NCBI GenBank assembly: GCA_947303255.1
Contig: CAMYXL010000020.1
Coordinates: forward strand, 1-44,295
Source: an uncultured Clostridia bacterium
GTDB taxonomy: Bacteria; Bacillota; Clostridia; Saccharofermentanales; Saccharofermentanaceae
Direction of reading: 5' to 3'
Length of the DNA stretch: 44,295 nucleotides
Shown: piece by piece, positions 34,476 to 41,655 of the stretch
Layout of the letters: each line of letters begins with the position of its first letter
How positions within the stretch are numbered: position 1 is the first letter of the stretch
Position numbers and translations under genes: made by a program
Notes under the pieces: model-generated
Database searches by the model: none
What the model saw: only the letters and a program-made list of their open reading frames with translations
Told to the model about the DNA's origin: nothing

Positions 34476-35264
34476 ATGAAACTTAAGATATTGGCATCTT
34501 TACTTGCAGCGGCATTTCTTCTCACTGCATGTAACTATACGTCGACCAAGGAAACCGCTGCGCCTTCAGGAAGTCAGCAGGGCACTGGTGTAACGGCATC
34601 AAGTGACGGTACTGCTTCTTCAGAGGGAACAAAGACCACATATGCCACAAGAGAAGGTGCGTCAGATAACCTTACATTCATGGATCTTGTCGAGTACATG
34701 AAGAAGAGTGATGCTATCCAGACCTGGTTCTCAGAGACGAATTCATTTGACGGTTTTGACGGTGAGTGCTGGTATGATATTCCGGAACTTCAGAAGATCT
34801 GTGATGCAGAGATCTCAGGAGATGACAGGATCAAGAACTATACATCTTTCCATATCTATTATGCTTCATCTGATCAGATCGTAGATGAAGTAACTTACGT
34901 GGAGATCTTCGAACTGGATAAGGAATCCACATTCTACAGCTATGTTCAGCAGAACGGTGCGATCGAATTTGACATGAAGGTTCCTTACCGTGATTATGAT
35001 GGATTTGACAGTGAGAAATATCTTGCTGAGTATCATGAAATGACAACGGCAGAAAGACTTCTCTTCTCATATGATGAGAGCGGTAATCCTGTAATGAATC
35101 CTGACACTATAAGCGTTAATCTTCCTATCCACGGACTTAACGGAAGATTCGTTATCGTTATCCACAGCGGTATCGATCCTGACGGTCAGGTTGTCGAGAC
35201 TTTCTCAGCTGATAACGAGAGAGGTCAGGCTATCGTAGACGCATTTATGTCTTTCGGAGGCTGA
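34476..35264 (+). CDS. Lipoprotein, paralogue of the 35363 product
   Basis: The 262-residue product has lipobox L-T-A-C with cysteine 19 and a Ser/Thr/Gly-rich spacer to about residue 60. A globular domain follows with F-D-G-E-C-W-Y, N-Y-T-S-F-x-I-Y and F-E-L-D near its middle and a N-G-x-F-(V/I)-I-V strand at the end. The same order of motifs is found in the next gene, so the two are duplicates of one family that I cannot name. ACGGAGG precedes the ATG. Probably a surface-exposed binding or sensory lipoprotein; no catalytic motif is seen. Confidence 0.82.
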   Translation: MKLKILASLLAAAFLLTACNYTSTKETAAPSGSQQGTGVTASSDGTASSEGTKTTYATREGASDNLTFMDLVEYMKKSDAIQTWFSETNSFDGFDGECWYDIPELQKICDAEISGDDRIKNYTSFHIYYASSDQIVDEVTYVEIFELDKESTFYSYVQQNGAIEFDMKVPYRDYDGFDSEKYLAEYHEMTTAERLLFSYDESGNPVMNPDTISVNLPIHGLNGRFVIVIHSGIDPDGQVVETFSADNERGQAIVDAFMSFGG

Positions 35265-35362
35265 CAGTTATTCATTTTCACCAACTTACCCCGTGAATTG
35301 GCACCGAATTTTGCAAATGTCAAATTTGCATAAACTTTTGGCGGAGGGTAAAATGTACCCGT

Positions 35363-36187
35363 ATGAAAAATAGAAGTGGTGTTAAGTTGGCAGTATCTCT
35401 CATGATATTGTCCGTTATATTTTCAGTTTCTTGTAAATCAGAAACGAATGAGACTACTGATCCGACAGGAGCAAGCGGCGGTCTCTTTGATCGTTCTGCC
35501 CAGATTCAGTTCCAGGTTCTTGATAATCTGGTGGCAGATCAGGTCGTCGTTGAGTCTGAGACAGAACCTGAAGTTATCAACGATGCCACGGGAATGCTTT
35601 TCGAAGATGTCGTAACATACATGAGTGAGGACCAGGTGGTAAAAAACTGGTTTGACAGTACCAACAGGATCACTACTTTTGACGGTGAATGCTGGTATTA
35701 CGATGAGGAACTTCAGGCAGAACTCAATGCCGAAGTTTCCGAAGATCCCAACATAATCAATTACACAAGTTTCAGGATCTATTCAGAAGACATTACGGAG
35801 TCGATGTCTATCGTAACAAGGTTCGATATTTTCGAGTTGGATACAGAATCTGACGCATATAAGAATGCCGTTAATAAAGGTGAATTCACATATACATATA
35901 AGTCTCAGGTGAGAGATCTTTCCAACGTTGACTGGAAGGTATTCCAAGAGAATCTTCCGAATATGAAAACTTCAGAGAGAATGTTCTTCACATATGATGA
36001 AGAAACAGGTGAACTTCTCATGAATGAACCTGAGTTAAAGACCATCAAGATCGATAGTGTAAACGGACCTTTTATCATAGTGGTAACAAGCGGTCTTATA
36101 ACCGATACGGGATTCTATGAAAAGGACAATTCCGAGAGTCAGACTGCTCAAAAAATAATAGAAACTTTTAATTCCATGAGCTATTAA
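35363..36187 (+). CDS. Lipoprotein, paralogue of the 34476 product
   Basis: The 274-residue product has lipobox S-V-S-C with cysteine 24. It shares with its neighbour D-G-E-C-W-Y, N-Y-T-S-F-R-I-Y, the F-D-I-F-E-L-D strand, E-R-M-F-F-T-Y-D-E and the closing N-G-P-F-I-I-V-V-T-S-G. The start is less tidy: GGAGGG at 35343-35348 is 14 bases before this ATG but only 4 before another ATG at 35353. That one opens a six-codon frame (MYPYEK) ending inside this gene, so reinitiation control is possible. The 98-base gap upstream contains GCAAAT...ATTTGC inverted repeats. Function unknown. Confidence 0.8.
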   Translation: MKNRSGVKLAVSLMILSVIFSVSCKSETNETTDPTGASGGLFDRSAQIQFQVLDNLVADQVVVESETEPEVINDATGMLFEDVVTYMSEDQVVKNWFDSTNRITTFDGECWYYDEELQAELNAEVSEDPNIINYTSFRIYSEDITESMSIVTRFDIFELDTESDAYKNAVNKGEFTYTYKSQVRDLSNVDWKVFQENLPNMKTSERMFFTYDEETGELLMNEPELKTIKIDSVNGPFIIVVTSGLITDTGFYEKDNSESQTAQKIIETFNSMSY

Positions 36188-36343
36188 TTTTGTATTTTTG
36201 CTTTTTCAGTTTTTTGTGCAAAATCGAAAAACGATTCGCTTAAAACGGGGCAAAACAGGGCTTTTAATGTTGCTTTTTTGTGAAATTTGTACGAATTGTA
36301 CAAAGCGAAACATTTTGCGGCATACGAAACGCACAAAAAAATG
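36188..36343. other. AT-rich spacer with an operator-like inverted repeat at 36286-36304
   Basis: The 320 bases between the lipoprotein and the second importer hold no gene. TTTGTAC-GAATT-GTACAAA (36286-36304) is a perfect 7-bp inverted repeat about 40 bases before the proposed -35, a plausible site for a sugar-responsive repressor. The first 90 bases are T-rich, and a run TTTTTTGTGCAAAA is present, but no convincing terminator stem is seen. Confidence 0.45.
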
Positions 36344-36372
36344 TTGCATGTTGCCCTCAATTGTTGTAAACT
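36344..36372 (+). promoter_or_regulatory. Probable promoter of the second importer operon
   Basis: TTGCAT (36344-36349) and TAAACT (36367-36372) are spaced 17 bp. Transcription from here would produce a leader of about 130 bases with several hairpins. Confidence 0.4.
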
Positions 36373-36384
36373 TCGCTTGTAAGA

Positions 36385-36470
36385 ATCCGTGTTTTGGGGA
36401 TATTGCGCCCCCAGGCAGACGGATCACGTTGCCAGTCGGGCAGCGTAAGTGGATTTAGGTCCCAAATGGG
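36385..36470 (+). ncRNA. Multi-hairpin 5' leader of the second importer operon, unidentified
   Basis: ATCCGT (36385-36390) pairs with ACGGAT (36419-36424), enclosing GGGG/CCCC. GTTGCC (36428-36433) pairs with GGCAGC (36439-36444) around AGTCG. CCC-AAAT-GGG (36461-36470) forms a third small stem. The block is GC-rich compared with flanking DNA and ends before the GAGGAGG ribosome site (about 36492-36498). I cannot match it to a known riboswitch class. Confidence 0.35.
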
Positions 36471-36507
36471 CAAACAATAAACCTTAATTTATGAGGAGGC
36501 AAAAACA

Positions 36508-37929
36508 ATGAAGATGAAGAAGATTATTGCTTTGGGCGTTTCCATGGCAATGGTTCTTGGTGTAGTTGCTGCATGTGACGACTCAAGCACATCTGAGACA
36601 ACAGCTGCTACAACAACAGCTGCTACAACAGCTGCTGCTGATGACAACGGCGGTGACACACAGCAGTCTGATGACCAGCAGGCTCCAGTTGATGAGAGCG
36701 GTTCTTTGGCTGGATTCACAGATCTCGGTGCAGCAGATGCTACAAACGAGGGAACAGATCCTATCTTGGTATGGTCCTGGAACGATGAGGTTGGTGACTA
36801 CATTAAAGAGTACTCCAACGTTGAGATCGCTTACGAGAACGTAGGTGGTGGTAACCAGCAGGCATATCAGGAAGCACTCGAGAATGCTTTGGCATCCGGT
36901 GACCAGGCTCCTGACCTCTATGTTACAGACGCATCTTGGACACAGCGTTACATTCAGTCCGACAACACAATTCCGGTAAATGATCTCGGAATCAACTATG
37001 CAGATCTTACAGATATGTATGCTTACACACTCAACTTCTCTGACGATGATGAGGGCATTATCAAGGGTCTCGCATGGCAGGCTAACCCTGCTGCTGTTTT
37101 CTACAACAGAACAGTTGCTCAGGAGTACCTCGGTGTTTCTGAGCCAGAGGATGTAGCTCCTTACTTCGCAACATGGGATGCATTCCTTAAGACAGCTCAG
37201 GACATCAACACAGCTTCCAACGGTGAAGTTAAGGCTCTCTCCGCTATCGAGGATATGTGGCAGCCTTACCAGAACACACGTACACAGGCTTGGGTAAAAG
37301 ATGGCGATATCGTTATCGATCCAGCTTTGGAAGAGTACTTCAACTTTGCTAAGACACTCTATGATGAGGATCTTACATTCATGACAGGTCAATGGAACGA
37401 CAACTGGACAGGTAACGCTTCCAATGACAAGGTTCTCTCTTTCTGGGGACCAATGTGGCTCGGCCGTTTCTCACTCGCTATGTCTAACCCAGAGAACCCA
37501 ACATATGGTAACTGGGGTGTTGTAAAGGCTCCTGTAGATTACTACTGGGGTGGTACATGGATGATGGCATCCAAGACATGTGACATGAAGGCTGACGCTG
37601 GTCAGATCATCTCTGATCTCTGTATCAACCAGGACAACCTCAAGGATATGGCTACATCTAAGGGTGAGTACGTTAACTCCGTATCCATCATGCAGGCTAT
37701 CGCTGAGGATTCTTCCTTCGGTCTTGAGTGGCTCGGTGGACAGAACCCATTCACAATCCTCTTTGACGTTGCTCAGGGTATCGACTACTCCACAATCGGC
37801 GTAAACGATGGTCCTATCAACGATGCATTCTCCTCTGCAGTAGGTTCTTACTGCTCCGGTGATTACGAGACAATCGCTGATGCTGAGGCTGCATTCAAGA
37901 CAGAGGCTAAGGAAGCTGCTGGATTGTAA
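36508..37929 (+). CDS. Sugar-binding lipoprotein of a probable cellobiose/cellodextrin importer
   Basis: The 473-residue lipoprotein has lipobox V-A-A-C with cysteine 23. A Thr/Ala/Asp-rich tether (about 27-68) follows, then a family 1 solute-binding domain that starts with the strand I-L-V-W-S-W-N-D-E. The domain includes A-S-G-D-Q-A-P-D-L-Y and many exposed Trp and Tyr residues (W-Q-A-N-P-A, G-N-W-G-V-V, Y-Y-W-G-G-T-W), as expected for stacking on sugars. Codon use is strikingly uniform (ACA, GCT, GGT, TCT, AAC), unlike neighbouring genes, which points to very high expression. A strong stem-loop after the stop separates it from its permeases. The substrate is inferred from cellobiose phosphorylase seven kilobases downstream. 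Confidence 0.88.
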   Translation: MKMKKIIALGVSMAMVLGVVAACDDSSTSETTAATTTAATTAAADDNGGDTQQSDDQQAPVDESGSLAGFTDLGAADATNEGTDPILVWSWNDEVGDYIKEYSNVEIAYENVGGGNQQAYQEALENALASGDQAPDLYVTDASWTQRYIQSDNTIPVNDLGINYADLTDMYAYTLNFSDDDEGIIKGLAWQANPAAVFYNRTVAQEYLGVSEPEDVAPYFATWDAFLKTAQDINTASNGEVKALSAIEDMWQPYQNTRTQAWVKDGDIVIDPALEEYFNFAKTLYDEDLTFMTGQWNDNWTGNASNDKVLSFWGPMWLGRFSLAMSNPENPTYGNWGVVKAPVDYYWGGTWMMASKTCDMKADAGQIISDLCINQDNLKDMATSKGEYVNSVSIMQAIAEDSSFGLEWLGGQNPFTILFDVAQGIDYSTIGVNDGPINDAFSSAVGSYCSGDYETIADAEAAFKTEAKEAAGL

Positions 37930-37960
37930 TCCATTAATTACAGACTAAAAGTTTCTGATG

Positions 37961-37991
37961 CGGGGCAGGGCAAAACCCTGCCCCGTTTTAC
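37961..37991 (+). terminator. Stem-loop terminator/attenuator between binding protein and permeases
   Basis: A perfect 10-bp stem CGGGGCAGGG / CCCTGCCCCG with a CAAAA loop is followed by TTTT-A-C-TTT. Lying between the binding-protein and permease genes, it likely lets only part of the transcription continue. Confidence 0.85.
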
Positions 37992-38032
37992 TTTGTTAAT
38001 ATTGGGCAATAATATTATGGAGAGTGACAAAG

Positions 38033-40531
38033 ATGGCACGAGGCACAGCTAAAAGTACTGCTCGCCGTAGAAGAGGAGTTAGTTATTCAAAGTGGGGTTA
38101 TATTTTCGTAACTCCGTTTATCATCGCATATCTGATATTCAGTTTTTATCCTCTTCTCACAACGTTTATTTACAGCGCCAGCAACATGAAGAGAACTACC
38201 TCAAAGTTCTGGGGCTTTGACAACAAGGATGTTTTCTATGACAGATATTTGAATCTTAACGACCTTTATTCGGATGATTTCGATAACCGTACAGGCGTAG
38301 ATTCAAAAAGCTATAAGAGACTTAGAGAGTATTTCGATAAGTATCAGAACAATGCCGATTCATTGGATCCGCTCAACGAAGACGGAGTTAAGGCTATCGT
38401 AGAATATGCAAGCTTCAATGACGGTGAAGAGAAATACTCCGTAGAGACTGCAAACGCAGTTAAAAATGCATACGACAATAAAGATTTCTCACTTCTTATG
38501 GGTGAACCTTATGACGAACTCGTTACCTGGTTCAGCGGATATAAGAATGAGACAATGATGAATATGAAGGCTCTCGCTAACATCAGGACAAGACTTGATG
38601 CGATCGTCGACTCTTCCGCATCTGATGAAGAGTCCGCAACTGAGAGCGAAGAAGCTATGACAGAGGCATCATTCCTCGAGAGCGAAGCTTATACCGAATT
38701 CGTAGCTTCACTTGATTCAACAGAATTCAATCCTGCTCAGCTTGCTTTGTTGGATTACCTTTCCGGTTATCTTTCTAGCAACCTTGAAGGAGATTACACA
38801 GTACAGTCCTACTTTGCGGCTGTATCGGACGGTAAGATCTCAATTACCGATCCTTCTTTCTATTACACATGTTACACACTCGACAAGACAAAGATCGATT
38901 TTGCTGAGGAAGGCGCAGAGGAGAAGATCAATTCTAATATCCCTGTATCTTTCTTGAGCGATCTTGAATCTTTCCTTATCGAAAACTCTTGGAAAGACAC
39001 AATTAACTCACTTAACTCATACTCAGATCTTGATGCATACAGCAAGGGCGAGAAGGATCTCCACGAAAGTGAAGAGCAGCTCTACGCAGACCTTAAGACA
39101 CTTCAGGCTGCAGGTATCATCAATATCGTTCCACTCGTAAGAAGCGGAGATGAGATCGTTGAGTCTGACGATTATCTTTCCAATAAGCTCCTTGCTTACA
39201 GAAGATACATTGATACAAAGTATGAGACCAGTGATGTTGCAATTGCAGCTGCTTCACAGATCTCCGCTATCAAGAACTTCGGTGAGCTTACATCCGAGGG
39301 CGGATCTCCTGAGAGATTTGCAGATCTCGGCATCAACATCTACGCTATGATCTCTTATGACGGTACAGTCGACATCGAGAAGTATCGTCAGGTTAAGAGC
39401 ACTTTGGGTCTTGCTGATTCATTGAGCTTTGCATCTTATGAGAGACTTGATAAGGAGCGTAAGCAGGCAAACATCGAGAAGGCTCAACAGCAGCTCGAAG
39501 AGAACAATGCTCAGCTCGCTGATGTTAAGGCTGCATATGAAGCTGCCAAGGCTACAGGCGACAAGAAAACAACACAGGAAGCTTACGAGGCTTTGAGAAG
39601 AGTAGAAAACGGCATCACTGAGGCTAAGGAGAATATCAGTAATCCTACAGGTATCCTCTCCAAGGTAGATTCCAGCAGATTCTATATCTTCTCCGGAATG
39701 GAAAACTACAGACAGATCTTCAACAGTAAGTCCAGATTGGATACAGTTGTCGGATCGTTTGTTAACACGGCTATTCTCTGGGTAATCGGTTTTATCCCTC
39801 AGATCGGTCTCGCACTTTTGCTCTCCGCATGGTTTACAGATAAGAAGATCAAGCTTAAGGGTCTTAACTTCATGAAGGCTATGATGTACCTTCCTAACGT
39901 TATCACCTCAGTTACGATCGCTGTCTTCTTCCGTAAGATCTTCATGTACTCTTCAGGTGGTACAAGTTCCGCTTCCCAGTTGTTCCTTCGTAACGTATTG
40001 GGCATAGCTAAGGGTTACAACTTCTTCGAGAGTGCATGGGCAACAAGATTCATCATCTGCTTCATCAACTTCTGGATGTGGTACGGTAACACAATGATCA
40101 CTTTGATCGCTGGTATCACTTCCATCAGTGAATCACTTTATGAGTCTGCTCAGATCGACGGTGCTAACTCTTACCAGACATATACTAAGATCACATTGCC
40201 GCTCTTAAGACCAATCCTTCTTTATACATTGGTTACATCTATGATCGGTGGTCTCCAGATGTTCGATATTCCGCAGTATATCAACCAGAACCCGCCACGT
40301 ATCAACTTTAACGGTACGATGATCAGATCCACAAGAACGGTTCTTATGTATATCAACAGCATGGCATTCGGAACTTCAAGCCATAAGTACGTAGGTATTG
40401 CGTGTGCTACTTCCGTATTGCTCTTTATCACAACAACCATCCTTTCAATCATTGTCTTCTACATCATGAGAGACAAGGATGCTGCTGCGGCAAAAAAATT
40501 AGCAAAGAAAGGAGCAAAGAAAAATGGCTGA
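38033..40531 (+). CDS. MalF-type sugar importer permease with about 500-residue extracytoplasmic insertion
   Basis: I chose the ATG at 38033, 8 bases after GGAGAG; the in-frame GTG at 38024 overlaps that site. The 832-residue protein begins with a basic tail and one membrane span (about 20-45), followed by extracytoplasmic sequence to about residue 550. That part contains mostly helical, acidic segments and a coiled coil near 480-545 (Q-Q-Q-L-E-E-N-N-A-Q-L-A-D-V). The chain then resumes the normal MalF pattern with G-M-E-N-Y-R-Q-I-F, five spans, and the EAA loop E-S-A-Q-I-D-G-A-N ending in L-P. Gram-positive MalF proteins are near 300 residues, and even E. coli MalF has only a modest loop at this point. 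The MalG gene overlaps by 8 bases. Confidence 0.9.
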   Translation: MARGTAKSTARRRRGVSYSKWGYIFVTPFIIAYLIFSFYPLLTTFIYSASNMKRTTSKFWGFDNKDVFYDRYLNLNDLYSDDFDNRTGVDSKSYKRLREYFDKYQNNADSLDPLNEDGVKAIVEYASFNDGEEKYSVETANAVKNAYDNKDFSLLMGEPYDELVTWFSGYKNETMMNMKALANIRTRLDAIVDSSASDEESATESEEAMTEASFLESEAYTEFVASLDSTEFNPAQLALLDYLSGYLSSNLEGDYTVQSYFAAVSDGKISITDPSFYYTCYTLDKTKIDFAEEGAEEKINSNIPVSFLSDLESFLIENSWKDTINSLNSYSDLDAYSKGEKDLHESEEQLYADLKTLQAAGIINIVPLVRSGDEIVESDDYLSNKLLAYRRYIDTKYETSDVAIAAASQISAIKNFGELTSEGGSPERFADLGINIYAMISYDGTVDIEKYRQVKSTLGLADSLSFASYERLDKERKQANIEKAQQQLEENNAQLADVKAAYEAAKATGDKKTTQEAYEALRRVENGITEAKENISNPTGILSKVDSSRFYIFSGMENYRQIFNSKSRLDTVVGSFVNTAILWVIGFIPQIGLALLLSAWFTDKKIKLKGLNFMKAMMYLPNVITSVTIAVFFRKIFMYSSGGTSSASQLFLRNVLGIAKGYNFFESAWATRFIICFINFWMWYGNTMITLIAGITSISESLYESAQIDGANSYQTYTKITLPLLRPILLYTLVTSMIGGLQMFDIPQYINQNPPRINFNGTMIRSTRTVLMYINSMAFGTSSHKYVGIACATSVLLFITTTILSIIVFYIMRDKDAAAAKKLAKKGAKKNG

Positions 40532-41558
40532 TAACAAAGAAAAACTGAATCAGGCTGCTGAAAAGGCAGAAGAAGTTAAGGCTGTTGAGAATACTGTTTC
40601 CGAGACAAAAGAAGCAGTAGAGAAGACAGAGAAGGCTGTTTCCGATAAGGTTGAAACTGCTGAAGAGACAGTTGAGACAAGTGCTCCTGCTCCTAAGAAG
40701 ATGAAGAGTATGAAGGCTGCAAGAGCTGCTTACTCAGCACTCGTTTATGTAGTCGTTACATTCTTCTCCATCCTCGCTATCATTCCGTTTGCATACATGA
40801 TCACAAATGCAACATGGGATACTTACACGATCACAACATCCCTTAAGATCTGGCCTAACTTCAGCAATCTTATCGGACAGACAGTTAAGAACTATCACTC
40901 TCTCGTAGACCGTGCGACATTCAGTTTTGCAGTTGGTTTCAGAAACTCATTCGTTATTTCTGTTTCCTCCACAGCACTTTCTGTTTACTTCTCCGCACTT
41001 ACCGCTTACGGTATCAAGGTTTACGACTTCAAGGGAAGAAAGCCGCTCTTCGCAATGATCGTCGGCGTTATGATGGTTCCTTCTGCAGTTAACATCACAG
41101 GTTTCTACAGACTCATGCACAGCATGAACCTCCTCGGAACTTTGTGGCCTTTGATCCTTCCTGCGATCGCTGCTCCTGCTACTGTATTCTTCATCAAGCA
41201 GTATCTTGATTCTTCTCTCTCACTTGAGATCATCGAGGCAGCACGTATCGACGGTGCGAACGAGTTCTTTACGTTCAACAGGATCTGTTTGCCGCTTATG
41301 ATGCCGGCTATCTCCACACAGGCGATCTTCTCATTCCTCGGATCATGGAACAACTTCTTCGCTCCTTCGATCCTCCTCGTTACGAGTGAGACAAAGACAT
41401 TGCCTTTGATGGTTGCAGCTTTGTACGGTGACCGTTACACGGATATGGGTGCCGTTAACCTTGGTCTGTCGATCTCGGTAGTACCTATCATCATTGTTTA
41501 CTGCTTCCTCCAGAGATACATCATTTCAGGTGTTTCTGCAGGTGGTGTAAAAGAGTAA
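40524..41558 (+). CDS. MalG-type sugar importer permease with helical N-terminal extension
   Basis: A 344-residue permease. The first 65 or so residues are a charged, Ala/Glu/Lys-rich helix (K-A-V-E-N-T-V-S-E-T-K-E) with no family match. Six membrane spans follow. The EAA loop E-A-A-R-I-D-G-A-N-E ends in C-L-P, and the C-terminus is G-V-S-A-G-G-V-K-E, typical of MalG. It overlaps the MalF-type gene by 8 bases and is followed by a terminator. With its partner and an external ATPase it forms the channel of the second importer. Confidence 0.92.
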   Translation: MADNKEKLNQAAEKAEEVKAVENTVSETKEAVEKTEKAVSDKVETAEETVETSAPAPKKMKSMKAARAAYSALVYVVVTFFSILAIIPFAYMITNATWDTYTITTSLKIWPNFSNLIGQTVKNYHSLVDRATFSFAVGFRNSFVISVSSTALSVYFSALTAYGIKVYDFKGRKPLFAMIVGVMMVPSAVNITGFYRLMHSMNLLGTLWPLILPAIAAPATVFFIKQYLDSSLSLEIIEAARIDGANEFFTFNRICLPLMMPAISTQAIFSFLGSWNNFFAPSILLVTSETKTLPLMVAALYGDRYTDMGAVNLGLSISVVPIIIVYCFLQRYIISGVSAGGVKE

Positions 41559-41585
41559 TCTCTTTTCTCTCGAAAAAGATTTCAG

Positions 41586-41615
41586 ACTGCTCCGAGCGAT
41601 CGGAGCAGTTTTTTT
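41586..41615 (+). terminator. Rho-independent terminator of the second importer operon
   Basis: A perfect 10-bp stem ACTGCTCCGA / TCGGAGCAGT with a GCGA loop is followed by a T-tract, 27 bases after the stop. Confidence 0.93.
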
Positions 41616-41618
41616 ATG

Positions 41619-41627
41619 TGATATACT
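41619..41627 (+). promoter_or_regulatory. Extended -10 promoter of the transglutaminase-like gene
   Basis: TGATATACT fits TGnTATAAT with one mismatch, immediately after the terminator and 28 bases before the ATG at 41656. No -35 is evident, as in front of the other DUF4214 gene at 5337. Confidence 0.45.
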
Positions 41628-41655
41628 TAGTCACAGATTTATGGGAGATAACTTT

